From: Miltoncostaea sp963770865
Lineage (GTDB): Bacteria > Actinomycetota > Thermoleophilia > Miltoncostaeales > Miltoncostaeaceae
Reading direction: 5' to 3'
Length of the DNA stretch: 64,000 nucleotides
Assembly (NCBI GenBank): GCA_963770865.1
Contig: CAVYRD010000013.1
Location: 248,001-312,000, forward strand
In this document: positions 1 to 7,117 of the stretch, piece after piece
How positions within the stretch are numbered: the first letter of the stretch is position 1
How the letters are laid out: every line of letters begins with the position of its first letter
Notes under the pieces: model-generated
Told to the model about the DNA's origin: nothing
Seen by the model: the letters and a program-made list of their open reading frames with translations, nothing else
Databases searched by the model: none
Made by a program: the position numbers and the translations under genes

Positions 1-235
1 GGGCGGCCAGCCGTACGGCGTCCCGGTGGGCGTCGTAGGCGGCGGCCCGCGCCCGCCAGTCGAAGCGGGCGCTCCAGCGCTTCAGCAGGGACACCGACGG
101 CGCACCCTCCGTGCACCCTCGGAGCACCGGAAGGCTCCTGCGCGCGGGCGGCAGGTCGCGGTAGACCGTGAACATCGCCCACGGTCGCTCGCCCTCGTTC
201 GGGCGGCGGCTCCAGGGGGCCGGGTTGCCGCTCAC
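1..235 (-). CDS. Phage small-terminase-like helical protein, cut by window edge
   Basis: From a GTG at 235 the minus strand gives 78 open codons that run off the left edge, so the C-terminus is missing. Visible are an N-terminal 'GERPWAMF' and then 'RWSARFDWRARAAAYDAH', the aromatic-rich helix-turn-helix-like stretch seen in small phage proteins annotated as terminase small subunits or DNA-packaging HTH proteins. Such proteins bind phage DNA during packaging. No phage neighbour is visible because the window starts here. The family call rests on this motif alone. A generic HTH protein is the alternative, and the start is uncertain because no strong ribosome site precedes it. Confidence 0.45.
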   Translation of the reverse strand, partial: MSGNPAPWSRRPNEGERPWAMFTVYRDLPPARRSLPVLRGCTEGAPSVSLLKRWSARFDWRARAAAYDAHRDAVRLAA

Positions 236-290
236 AGAGGCCCCGTCGTTCGCGAACTCGCCCCCCGAGAGCCCATGCATCGACGGTACA

Positions 291-311
291 CCGGGTTGAG
301 AGGCAACCCGG
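291..311. promoter_or_regulatory. Inverted repeat between divergent genes
   Basis: CCGGGTT at 291-297 and AACCCGG at 305-311 form a perfect 7-bp inverted repeat with a 7-nt spacer. It lies between the leftward phage-like gene and the rightward GFA gene. It could be an operator or a small hairpin; no regulator is adjacent to decide. Confidence 0.3.
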
Positions 312-473
312 GTTGCTCCCCAGCGGCTCGGCGGTCGCCCCCTGCTGGGCAAACGGGCCCGTCGTCGGTTCGCGATTGAGCAGCCTCGAGGAGTGAGACC
401 GTAGGATCGCTTCGCGGACGAGAACGATGCTTCGTGGCGGCGTGCGAGATGGACTGCAGAGGAGGGCTCGTCG

Positions 474-902
474 ATGGGGACGAACGATCTCCCGCTCACG
501 GGAGGCTGCAACTGCGGGGCCGTCCGATTCGAGGTGACCGAGCCGCTCGTCCTCGCGAGCTACTGCCACTGCACGCGCTGCCAGCGTCGCAGTGGTGCGG
601 CGGCGTCCGCGAATGCTCACCCCGCACCGGGTGCGTTCAGGATCGTCGCGGGCGAGGACCGGCTCCGCGTGTGGAAGCCCGCTGACGGCGGCGAGAAGTG
701 GTTCTGCGGCGACTGCGGCTCGTCCCTCTTCGGCCGCAATCCCGGTCATGCCGATCCCATCGGGATCCGGATGGGGGCGTTCGACCGCGACCCGATGATC
801 CGGCCGAGCGTCCGCCAGTTCGTGGCCTATGCCGCCTGCTGGGAGCCGATCCCCGACGACGGCCTGCCTCGCTACCCGGAGAGTCGCCACACGGCGCGTT
901 GA
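474..902 (+). CDS. GFA/CENP-V family zinc protein
   Basis: A 142-residue protein of the glutathione-dependent formaldehyde-activating (GFA/CENP-V) fold. The zinc-binding cysteines are visible in order: 'GGCNCGAVRFE' near residue 11, 'CHCTRCQRRSG' near 32, and 'WFCGDCGSSLFGRNP' near 76. Length and spacing match the family. Despite the name, most members have no proven glutathione or formaldehyde activity, so a structural zinc fold of unknown substrate is the safe reading. An AGGAGGG-type ribosome site precedes the ATG. It stands alone, with no pathway partner next to it. Confidence 0.85.
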   Translation: MGTNDLPLTGGCNCGAVRFEVTEPLVLASYCHCTRCQRRSGAAASANAHPAPGAFRIVAGEDRLRVWKPADGGEKWFCGDCGSSLFGRNPGHADPIGIRMGAFDRDPMIRPSVRQFVAYAACWEPIPDDGLPRYPESRHTAR

Positions 903-1077
903 GCCGCGTCGGCACGCTCCGCGTCACCGATCGGGACCGCCGCTGAGGCTCTCCGGTGGCGACACCGAGGGCCAGCCAGCATTCAAAGCGCTAGCCGTCG
1001 GTCTCCTCGGCGACGAGACGAGCGAGCAGCAGATCCCGCTCCCCACTAACGTTATGGAACAGACGAGAGGAGCTGCG

Positions 1078-1347
1078 ATGAGCGAGGGTGTCGCCAGCGG
1101 TGAGCAGCCGCCACAACTGCAGGGAAGAGCGCTTGATGAGCACCTGTCCGTGGGCCAGTTCGTGATCGCCCCCCACGAGGGTAAGGAGTATGTCTGTCGC
1201 GATCGAGAGGAACTGGCGGGCATGCTCGCGGGCCCCTTCTTCGGGCACGACGACTACATCGTCCGCTGGAAGAGGGACCAGGGGCCCACGGTCTGGACGG
1301 AATCCCCGGTGCGATCCGACTGGGGGGTCGAAACGGCGGAGGGATGA
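1078..1347 (+). CDS. Small hypothetical protein
   Basis: An 89-residue protein that I do not recognise. The ATG at 1078 is chosen because GAGAGGAG stands just upstream; the frame is open further 5' but without a ribosome site. It is hydrophilic with no signal peptide or membrane segment. The middle contains 'FVIAPHEGKEYVCRDREEL' followed by 'GHDDYIVRWKRDQGPTVWTE', which reads like a small beta-rich domain. It is monocistronic between the GFA gene and a convergent gene. Confidence 0.5.
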   Translation: MSEGVASGEQPPQLQGRALDEHLSVGQFVIAPHEGKEYVCRDREELAGMLAGPFFGHDDYIVRWKRDQGPTVWTESPVRSDWGVETAEG

Positions 1348-1387
1348 CGAGCCGAGGCCGCGGACGATTACGGGCCGAGAGTGGCTC

Positions 1388-1714
1388 TCACTTGGTCGTG
1401 CGCAGGCGCCGTCGGTTCGCGGTCACCCTCCGGTGCACCGGTCCCAGGCCCTGCCGCAGAGCGACCGCTCCGCCGCGCTGCCAGGCGAGCGCGCCCGCCA
1501 TCCACGACTCGACGAACGCCTCACCCTTCTCCTGAATCATCCTGGCGTACTCGGCCTGATCCCGGGCGCTCGGGGGCCAGCCTCCGAGCATCATCCGTGC
1601 TGTGCGGTGGGCGATGATCTCGGGGGTCGCCATCGCCACCTCCCAGGCCTGAAACCACACGCGCCAGTCGAAGCCCGGCAGCGTGGCGTACGGGTGCGTT
1701 TTCGTCCTGGGCAT
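1388..1714 (-). CDS. Phasin-like small helical protein
   Basis: A 108-residue, mostly helical protein. It has an aromatic N-terminal segment ('GFDWRVWFQAWEVAM'), a helix with 'AHRTARMM', a helix 'YARMIQEKGEAFVESW', and a basic C-terminus ending in 'ANRRRLRTTK'. The order, the 'M..EK.EAF' helix and the terminal ANRRRL resemble proteins usually annotated as phasin-like or granule-associated. That role would be coating of storage granules, but no PHA synthase is in the window. The start at 1714 follows AGGAAC; an upstream in-frame ATG at 1804 would add a disordered extension. Function is uncertain. Confidence 0.5.
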   Translation of the reverse strand: MPRTKTHPYATLPGFDWRVWFQAWEVAMATPEIIAHRTARMMLGGWPPSARDQAEYARMIQEKGEAFVESWMAGALAWQRGGAVALRQGLGPVHRRVTANRRRLRTTK

Positions 1715-1892
1715 GGGCCCCGTTCCTATCAAGGTTGTCTCGCTCGTCGTGGGAGCGGCGATGAGGGTCCCCGGTGATTCCCGGGTGGGGACGAACGTAG
1801 TCACCTACCTTCACCCGCAACGACCTCAACCCGGTCCTCGCGAAGATCGCCGACCGCGAGCCCGACCTCCGACTCGCGGCCTAACGATCAAG

Positions 1893-1913
1893 ACTTCCGG
1901 ACAGCTCTACTAG
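1893..1913 (+). repeat. Direct repeat copy 1 (cupin gene flank)
   Basis: This 21-bp stretch (ACTTCCGGAC then AGCTCTACTAG) matches 2341-2361 at 19 of 21 positions, in the same orientation. It overlaps the stop codon of the cupin gene. See copy 2. Confidence 0.6.
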
Positions 1914-2311
1914 TCAGCCCACCAGTCGCGCTGGCCATCGACGTCTTCGCGCTGAGCCTCGCCGAGATTGGGCGCGCCGATGACGAGGATCTCGAGGCCC
2001 TCCGGCCCGGCCTCGTAGCCTCGCCACGCACCGGGCGGGACGCGCACCGCGTCCCATTCCTTGAGCTCGACGATCTCGTCGTCGACCTTCATCCGCCCGC
2101 TCCCGCGCAGGACCACGTACACCTCCTCTTGCTTCTTGTGCGTGTGGCCGTACGGAAAGCGATAGCCGGGCGGGACGCGCTGGTAGCTAAGGCCGGATTT
2201 CTCGAGCTCGAGCGCCTCGGTCGCCAAGCGGAACTCCAGGTCCGGCGCGCCGTCGAACCTAGAGCCGACGTCCTCCAGATCCTCCTTGAGGTTCCTGAGC
2301 GTGAACGGCAC
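1910..2311 (-). CDS. Single-domain cupin protein
   Basis: A 133-residue protein with one cupin beta-barrel. The two cupin motifs are visible: 'PYGHTHKKQEEVYVVLRG' near residues 53-70, giving the metal ligands His, His and Glu, and 'VPPGAWRGYEAG' near 92. In the second motif the usual histidine is replaced by Arg/Tyr, which may weaken metal binding. Substrate cannot be told. The gene sits between two nearly identical 21-bp direct repeats and shares no operon with its neighbours, so it looks like a single-gene insertion. Confidence 0.8.
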   Translation of the reverse strand: MPFTLRNLKEDLEDVGSRFDGAPDLEFRLATEALELEKSGLSYQRVPPGYRFPYGHTHKKQEEVYVVLRGSGRMKVDDEIVELKEWDAVRVPPGAWRGYEAGPEGLEILVIGAPNLGEAQREDVDGQRDWWAD

Positions 2312-2340
2312 GGCGCAATCCTACCCAAGTTCTAATCCGT

Positions 2341-2361
2341 ACTTACGGACGGCTCTACTAG
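2341..2361 (+). repeat. Direct repeat copy 2 (cupin gene flank)
   Basis: This copy (ACTTACGGAC then GGCTCTACTAG) matches 1893-1913 with two mismatches. The pair encloses the cupin gene and about 30 bp upstream of it. Confidence 0.6.
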
Positions 2362-2401
2362 CCGGGCGCGATGTCTTCACCCCGGCATGAAGGTCTGTTG
2401 C

Positions 2402-2698
2402 TCAGCTCACGCTTGCTCGGAACGCCACTCCCTCGCCGGCGATCGCCGCGGAGGTCTCGATGGGAATGATCGCGCGGGTGTCGAACCTCAGCCACGGGGT
2501 CCACGGCGCGATGACCCGCTGAAGGGTCTCCGCGCTATCGACCTCGATCAGGGCCACGCCGCCTGTGCCGTCGGCGAATCCGAAGAAGCCCTTGAACTCA
2601 GCCTCGTCCGGCGGCTTCCACTGCGAGAAGACCTGGAGCGACCGGGCCGTGCCGGCCTCGCTCAGGTCCGTGAACTCCCACGTCACGCAGAACAGCAT
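2402..2698 (-). CDS. DUF3303-like protein
   Basis: A 98-residue protein opening 'MLFCVTWEFTDLSEAG', with 'GFFGFADGTGGVALIEVD' in the middle and 'WLRFDTRAIIPIET' near the end. This is the layout of the small alpha/beta DUF3303 family (ferredoxin-like dimeric barrel). No catalytic role is established for the family. The ATG at 2698 is chosen because AAAGGGG lies 8 nt upstream; the open frame extends further but with unlikely composition. It is a single gene. Confidence 0.7.
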   Translation of the reverse strand: MLFCVTWEFTDLSEAGTARSLQVFSQWKPPDEAEFKGFFGFADGTGGVALIEVDSAETLQRVIAPWTPWLRFDTRAIIPIETSAAIAGEGVAFRASVS

Positions 2699-2910
2699 GG
2701 TGCCCCTTTCGGGTCGCATACCCGCAGGTGTTGGGTGCCCACATGGGCCCGGAAATTGGAGCCTAGGTCGTCCGACCCGCAGCACGCCAGCCCCGCGATC
2801 GCGCCCCGCCTCGCCCCGTGAGGCCGGGTGTGTGTTTCGCAGTCCGGGTCGCACGAGCGCGTATGGTCATCGCAACCAGTCCAGGCAGGGCCCAGGATCA
2901 GGAGAACCGC

Positions 2911-3175
2911 ATGCCGACGGTGATCGCCACCCATGACGTCAAGGGCACCGCCCACTGGCTCTCCTCGCCCAAGCGCGAGGAGGTCTTCGGCCCGATCGGT
3001 GTCACGAACATCCGCACGTTCGTCAATCCCCAGAACCGCAACAGCGTGGCGTTGATCATGGACGTCCCGGACATGGACGCCATGATGGCGATGCTGGAGT
3101 CGGACGAGGGCAAGGCCGCGGAAGAGCACGACGGGGGTCATCTCCGAGACCATCGCGTTCTTCATCGAGGAGTAG
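2911..3175 (+). CDS. Small alpha/beta protein, frameshifted near the C-terminus
   Basis: Starting at the ATG at 2911, the protein reads 'MPTVIATHDVKGTAHWLSS', then 'VFGPIGVTNIRTFVNP' and 'VALIMDVPDMDAMMAML'. This looks like a small stress-type alpha/beta barrel, but I cannot name the family. After 'AAEEHDG' the frame is lost at a run of five G (3133-3137). Skipping one G restores 'VISETIAFFIEE' and a TAG at 3173-3175. The gene is therefore either mutated or carries a sequencing error; as written the frame continues to 3258 with unlikely sequence. Confidence 0.55.
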
Positions 3176-3240
3176 GCCGGCCTCGCCGCTGGGCGCGAAT
3201 CCGGGTAGACGCGCTCCGAGCGCCCCTCCCCGAGGGGCGA

Positions 3241-3290
3241 GCGGAGGGGGGGATTTGAACCCCCGTGGGAGCCGACACTTTCGAACAGGC
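3241..3290 (-). pseudogene. tRNA 3'-end-like fragment (T-arm and acceptor)
   Basis: On the minus strand a T-arm GGGGG-TTCAAAT-CCCCC is followed by an acceptor-like CCTCCGC ending at 3241. Upstream there is a TTCGAAA that could be a Ser (CGA) anticodon loop, but its flanks do not pair, and no matching 5' acceptor GCGGAGG is present. It is read as a tRNA remnant. The last 25 bases are almost the mirror image of the end of the plus-strand tRNA-like element at 3484-3509. Confidence 0.3.
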
Positions 3291-3422
3291 GCTGACGCCT
3301 ATCGAAAAGACTCTGGGGCTTCTCCCCTGAGCGGGAGCCGTCGGGGCCCTCGCGCCGCTCCATCGGGGTGCACTGTGGCGCATCGTGTGGCGCAGCGAGC
3401 GACGTAAGGGCTAGCCCCGTAT

Positions 3423-3508
3423 GGCGGGCGGCGTCCCGCCGTGCCATGCGGCGGTCTTGAAGACCGTTGCCGGGAAACCGGCCGGGGGTTCGAATCCCTC
3501 CCCCTCCG
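3423..3508 (+). tRNA. tRNA-Ser(UGA)-like, defective 5' acceptor
   Basis: The 3' two-thirds folds as a serine tRNA. It has an anticodon stem GCGGT/ACCGT with loop CTTGAAG (anticodon TGA at 3458-3460) and a long variable arm GCCGG-GAAA-CCGGC. A T-arm GGGGG-TTCGAAT-CCCTC follows, then acceptor CCCCTCC and discriminator G, as expected for Ser. The 5' side is poor: GGCGGGC in place of GGAGGGG leaves two acceptor mismatches, and the D-arm is not standard. It may be a pseudo-tRNA, a phage attachment remnant or an unusual tRNA. No CCA is encoded. Confidence 0.4.
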
Positions 3509-3649
3509 CTCGTTGTGCCAAGCGCAACGTTCTCCCTGCGTATGCCGTGTCTCTTCTGGTCCGGTCGCCAACCGGCCCTGACGCCGACGTTCGAACCCGC
3601 GTTGCCTCCCAGGGAGCGCCACAGCCCCCTGTTTGGCGTTCGCGTCTCG

Positions 3650-3848
3650 TTACGGTCGGAGTAGCGCCTTGACCGCCCGTCGTTCGTCCATCGCCCGGTA
3701 GCCCTCGGCCGCCTGATTGAGAGGCAGCTCGAGGTCGTACACCTTGCCCGGATCGATCTTCCGGTTCCAGATCAGGTCGATCAGCTCCGGGAGGGAGCGG
3801 CGCACCCGTGCCGGGCCGCCGTGCAGCGACTTGGGCTCGACAATGACC
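3650..3848 (-). pseudogene. Zinc-type alcohol dehydrogenase, C-terminal remnant
   Basis: The minus strand encodes about 65 residues ending at TAA 3650-3652: 'SLHGGPARVRRSLPEL', then 'IDPGKVYDLELPL' and 'AAEGYRAMDERRAVKALL'. This is the typical last sixth of a zinc-dependent medium-chain alcohol dehydrogenase of the HGGPxPVRR type. No start codon, zinc-site or Rossmann region precedes it; upstream the frame turns to unrelated sequence. It is a gene remnant, in keeping with the decayed tRNA ends beside it. Confidence 0.7.
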
Positions 3849-3899
3849 CGCCGACTTCGGATCCCATGCCCGCTCCAACTAACGGCAGTTCGGGCGTCC

Positions 3900-4742
3900 C
3901 TACTTCGTGCCGACGATGCAGCGGGCCACGCCCGGAATCCTTACCTTGCCGTCTACTTCGTAGGTGCTGACCTTGGCGATGACGGCTTTCGCGATCCGCT
4001 CCCGCGCCGGTTCGCCGACCTGCTGAAGCGCCGCAACTGCGAGCGAGACGTGTTCGCTGATCATCTCCCAATACTGCGCTGGCGATCGCGTCACGAGTTC
4101 GACGTCAACGTTCCACTCGGCAACGTCGCGCAGCCCCGCGGCCTCGTACAGGGCACTGACATATCCCGGGGCAGCGCACCGGAACATACTCGGCCCGTTC
4201 GGGTCGGGTGGCGCCAGCACCGCCTCCGTCGCGATTGCCTGCATGGCGATCGTCGTCCACGGGTTTTCCTCGGGCTTGACCCATACCGACGAGCAGAGAC
4301 GTCCGCCCGGCTTGAGCACGCGCGCGAACTCGGCGGTCGCTTCGGCGACGTCGGGAAAGAACATGTATCCGAACCGTACCGAGATACTGTCGAATGTCGC
4401 GTCACCGAATGGCAGGTCGTCGGCGCTGCACACCTTGGTCTCAATATTGGTGATCCCTTGCGCGTTCGCTCGTCGCGTCGCGATGTCGAGCATCTCAGCC
4501 GCAAGGTCGGTCAGAACGACGTGCCCCCTCGGCGCGAGCTTGGCGACGGTCAGCCCCGGCTCACCAGTGCCCGCGGCGATGTCGAGATGCTGCTGATCAT
4601 CGGCAATGTCGAGACGCTCGATAATCGCTGTGGAGACCGGGCCCAGCTGATCCATGATGACCGAGTCCCACTTCTCCCAGCCCGCAGAAAGCCCGGCCCA
4701 CGTCGCTCGCTGAACGTCTCGGATCTCATCGCCGCTCGGCAT
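3900..4742 (-). CDS. Class I SAM-dependent methyltransferase (UbiE-like)
   Basis: A 280-residue methyltransferase. Motif I 'HLDIAAGTGEPGLTVA' lies near residues 54-69, an acidic post-I segment 'TDLAAEMLDIA' follows, motif II is 'DLPFGDATFDSISVRFGYMF', and 'EFARVLKPGGRL' is the post-III strand. This is the UbiE/COQ5-like small-molecule class. The acceptor is unknown. GGGAGGG precedes the ATG at 4742; the open frame continues upstream without a ribosome site. The gene is monocistronic and less GC-rich than the rest of the window. An unusual nested inverted repeat sits just upstream and may control it. Confidence 0.85.
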   Translation of the reverse strand: MPSGDEIRDVQRATWAGLSAGWEKWDSVIMDQLGPVSTAIIERLDIADDQQHLDIAAGTGEPGLTVAKLAPRGHVVLTDLAAEMLDIATRRANAQGITNIETKVCSADDLPFGDATFDSISVRFGYMFFPDVAEATAEFARVLKPGGRLCSSVWVKPEENPWTTIAMQAIATEAVLAPPDPNGPSMFRCAAPGYVSALYEAAGLRDVAEWNVDVELVTRSPAQYWEMISEHVSLAVAALQQVGEPARERIAKAVIAKVSTYEVDGKVRIPGVARCIVGTK

Positions 4743-4751
4743 CGGCCCTCC

Positions 4752-4817
4752 CGCTATCGGATGCATCCACCGAACACGAAGGCACTCCTTGGCGGGAGTG
4801 CTTAATGCCCGATAGCG
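4752..4817. promoter_or_regulatory. Nested inverted repeats upstream of methyltransferase
   Basis: The outer arms are CGCTATCGG (4752-4760) and CCGATAGCG (4809-4817). The inner arms are GCACTCC (4782-4788) and GGAGTGC (4795-4801). All are perfect. The structure covers the presumed promoter region of the leftward methyltransferase gene, so an operator or an RNA leader hairpin is possible. No known riboswitch pattern is recognised. Confidence 0.45.
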
Positions 4818-5079
4818 AGCGGTTATGCACGTCAGTTCATACGACCGCGAGGCAGAGGCTGCACGAGCGAGTGTCGCCGACGAACGGGGGCGGTCGGGCC
4901 TAACTCCAGATAGACACCAGACGACACGCGCGCAGGCTAGCGAAAGAGACCACATCCCGACAGCCAGACGGCTGGAGGCTCGCACGGGCTGGGTGGGACC
5001 GGTCAGGTCATCGCCCAGAACGCCCGGGTAGCCCCGCTCCTGGGGTGCTGTTCGACTTGGACGAGCAGCTCCCGGCACG

Positions 5080-5117
5080 GAGAGGGTTCAGGTTCAACTT
5101 CAATCGCGCGAGGCCCG
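5080..5117 (+). repeat. Imperfect direct repeat, copy 1
   Basis: This 38-bp stretch, beginning GAGAGGGTTCAGG, matches 7042-7079 at 31 of 38 positions in the same orientation. The two copies enclose the GMC oxidoreductase gene. Confidence 0.45.
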
Positions 5118-5336
5118 CTCGTCCTGCTTGTCATGCAGCCGACCAGGCGCGCAGGGCGCGGGCAGCGGCTCTGCGAGGATCTGCGTCAGGCGAGAGGATC
5201 GCGCGGCGGCGATGAGCGTTCCGGTACCTGCGCACAGGCGCCCGCCCGGGAGCACTCGGACGTGACCCCGGCGCCTGCGCGGCGCGCGAAGGTGCATATT
5301 TTGACCGTGGGCCGTCACGACGCAGAGAGGCCACCA

Positions 5337-6923
5337 ATGGACGATGTCAACTACCTGATCGTCGGAGGCGGCACGGCGGGCTGCATCCTCGCGAGCCGCC
5401 TGACGGAGTCCGGTCGGCACCGAGTGCTGCTCGTCGAGGCCGGCGGCGAGCCCCGCAGCCTGTTCATTCGCATCCCGGCGGGTTTCGGACACCTGCTGCG
5501 CAGCCGACGCTACAACTGGGGCTACGAGTCCGCGCCCCATCCGGACACCGACGGCCGCGCGATCCCCGTGCCGAGCGGGCGCGGACTGGGCGGCTCGGGC
5601 CTGATCAATGGCATGGTGTACGTGCGCGGTCAGGCCGCCGACTACGACGGGTGGGCCGCCGCGGGAGCGACGGGCTGGGCGCACGCGGACGTCGAGCCGT
5701 ACTTCCGGCGTCTCGAGGATTACGCGCAGGGCGGCCAGGGACGGGGACGCGACGGGCCGCTGCACGTCACCCAGGTTCGGGAGCGGTTCCCCGTGGCCGA
5801 TGCGTTCCTGCGTGCGGCAGTGGAGGACGGCGGTCGCCTCGTGGAGGACTACAACCTGGAGCAGGTGGGGTTCGGCTACTACCAGGTCAACCAGCTCCGT
5901 GGTCGCCGATGGAGCCCGTACGACGCGTACCTGGCTCCCGTCCGCGGACGGTCGAACCTCAGCGTGATGAGCCACACCCACGCGCTCGGTCTCACATTCG
6001 ACGGCCACCGATGCACCGGTGCGAGGGTCAGGTGCGGACGGTCCGAGCATCGCGTTCGAGCCCGACGCGGGGTGATCCTGACCGCCGGGGCGATCCGCTC
6101 ACCCCAGCTCCTCGAGCTCTCCGGGATTGGACGCGCGGACGTGCTGAGTTCCATCGGCCTGCCGGTGCGGCACGATCTCGCGGGCGTCGGTGAGAACTAC
6201 TCTGACCATTACGCCCTGCGGATGAACTGGCGGCTCCAGGGAATCCACAGCCTCAACGAATCCACGCGGGGATGGCGGCTGGCAGCCGCGGTGGCGCAGT
6301 ACGCGGTCCGGCGCACCGGCATCCTCACGCTGGGGCCGGCGCTCTGCCACGGATTCGTCACGACCGATCCCGAGGGCGACCGTCCGGACACGCAGTTCCT
6401 GTTCATGCACGCCAGCTACGAGAACGCTGCCCGGCGCGTCCTGGACCGGCAACCGGGCATGACCATCGGCATCATCCAGCAGCGGCCACGCTCGGTTGGA
6501 GCCATTCACAGCGTCTCCGCCGACCCCGTCCAACCACCCGCGATTCACCCGCGCTTCCTGAGCGCTCCCGAGGACCGCAGACGCGTGGTCGCCGCGATCC
6601 GACTGGCGCGGCGCCTGGTGGCCCGCCCGTCGCTCGCACCGCTCATCGCACGCGAGATGAACCCCGGTCCCCTCGCCGAGGACGACGACGCGTTGCTGCG
6701 CTGGGCCCGGGCGACGGGCCAGACGCTCTACCACCCGTGCGGGACGTGCCGCATGGGGAGCGACGACGGGGCGGTGGTGGACCCCCGTCTGCGCGTACGA
6801 GGCGTCGAGGGCCTGCGGGTTGCCGACGCGTCGGTGATGCCGTCGATCACCTCGGGCAACATCCACGCGCCCGTCATGATGATCGCGGAGCGCGCGTCGG
6901 ACATGATCCTGGCCGACGCCTGA
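5337..6923 (+). CDS. GMC family FAD-dependent oxidoreductase
   Basis: A 528-residue FAD enzyme of the glucose-methanol-choline (GMC) family, which oxidises alcohols. The dinucleotide motif 'YLIVGGGTAGCILASRL' is at residues 5-21, followed by 'RGLGGSGLINGMVYVRG' (GMC signature 1) near 82 and 'GAIRSPQLLELSGIG' (signature 2) near 255. The C-terminus has both catalytic blocks: 'YHPCGTCRMG' and 'GNIHAPVMM'. The second has His where many dehydrogenases have Asn, giving a His/His pair as in glucose or aryl-alcohol oxidases. Substrate is unknown. The start at 5337 follows GAGAGG; the frame is open upstream. It is a single gene between two imperfect direct repeats. Confidence 0.92.
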   Translation: MDDVNYLIVGGGTAGCILASRLTESGRHRVLLVEAGGEPRSLFIRIPAGFGHLLRSRRYNWGYESAPHPDTDGRAIPVPSGRGLGGSGLINGMVYVRGQAADYDGWAAAGATGWAHADVEPYFRRLEDYAQGGQGRGRDGPLHVTQVRERFPVADAFLRAAVEDGGRLVEDYNLEQVGFGYYQVNQLRGRRWSPYDAYLAPVRGRSNLSVMSHTHALGLTFDGHRCTGARVRCGRSEHRVRARRGVILTAGAIRSPQLLELSGIGRADVLSSIGLPVRHDLAGVGENYSDHYALRMNWRLQGIHSLNESTRGWRLAAAVAQYAVRRTGILTLGPALCHGFVTTDPEGDRPDTQFLFMHASYENAARRVLDRQPGMTIGIIQQRPRSVGAIHSVSADPVQPPAIHPRFLSAPEDRRRVVAAIRLARRLVARPSLAPLIAREMNPGPLAEDDDALLRWARATGQTLYHPCGTCRMGSDDGAVVDPRLRVRGVEGLRVADASVMPSITSGNIHAPVMMIAERASDMILADA

Positions 6924-7041
6924 GACCAGCGCTCACCGTCGCTCTCGAATGGGTCTCGGAGCGGGCTTTGTAGGAGATCCCGGCGCTCGTCTACCGCGCG
7001 CTCCTTGACCCGCCCGGATCACGCCGGAGGCCTAGGGCGCC

Positions 7042-7079
7042 GAGAAGGTTTGGGTTCAGCTTCAATCCCGCCAGGTCCG
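7042..7079 (+). repeat. Imperfect direct repeat, copy 2
   Basis: This stretch, beginning GAGAAGGTTTGGG, matches 5080-5117 at 31 of 38 positions. It lies about 120 bp after the GMC gene. Confidence 0.45.
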
Positions 7080-7117
7080 TTGCGCCCGCAAGGGGCATCG
7101 GGTGACGGCGCCATGCT

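Larger units (their letters stand above)
3176..3649. other. Gene-free stretch with two tRNA-like ends
   Basis: No convincing protein gene is seen here. The stretch holds two outward-pointing tRNA-Ser-like 3' ends (3241-3290 minus, 3423-3508 plus) and, between them, a hairpin AGGCG-ctga-CGCCT around 3287-3300. Long open frames that cross it read out the tRNA sequence itself and are rejected. Confidence 0.5.
4743..5336. other. Gene-free stretch upstream of methyltransferase and GMC gene
   Basis: No protein gene is supported. The stretch contains the nested inverted repeat at 4752-4817 and one copy of an imperfect 38-bp direct repeat at 5080-5117. A 68-codon frame at 4825-5031 has no family resemblance or ribosome site and is not called. 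Confidence 0.4.

Noticed and set aside
2683..3447. A 254-codon minus-strand frame across the tRNA-like ends
   Set aside because: It contains the translated T-arm ('GGSNPPLRS') typical of spurious frames over tRNA sequence, and it overlaps the conserved genes at 2402-2698 and 2911-3175.
3423..3508. Selenocysteine tRNA
   Set aside because: A 6-bp D-stem and long variable arm are Sec-like, but the anticodon loop reads CTTGAAG (TGA anticodon, Ser), not TTCAA, and no 8-bp acceptor can form.
4825..5031. A 68-codon plus-strand frame upstream of the GMC gene
   Set aside because: It has no ribosome site, no TANNNT box and no recognisable motif, and lies among inverted repeats.
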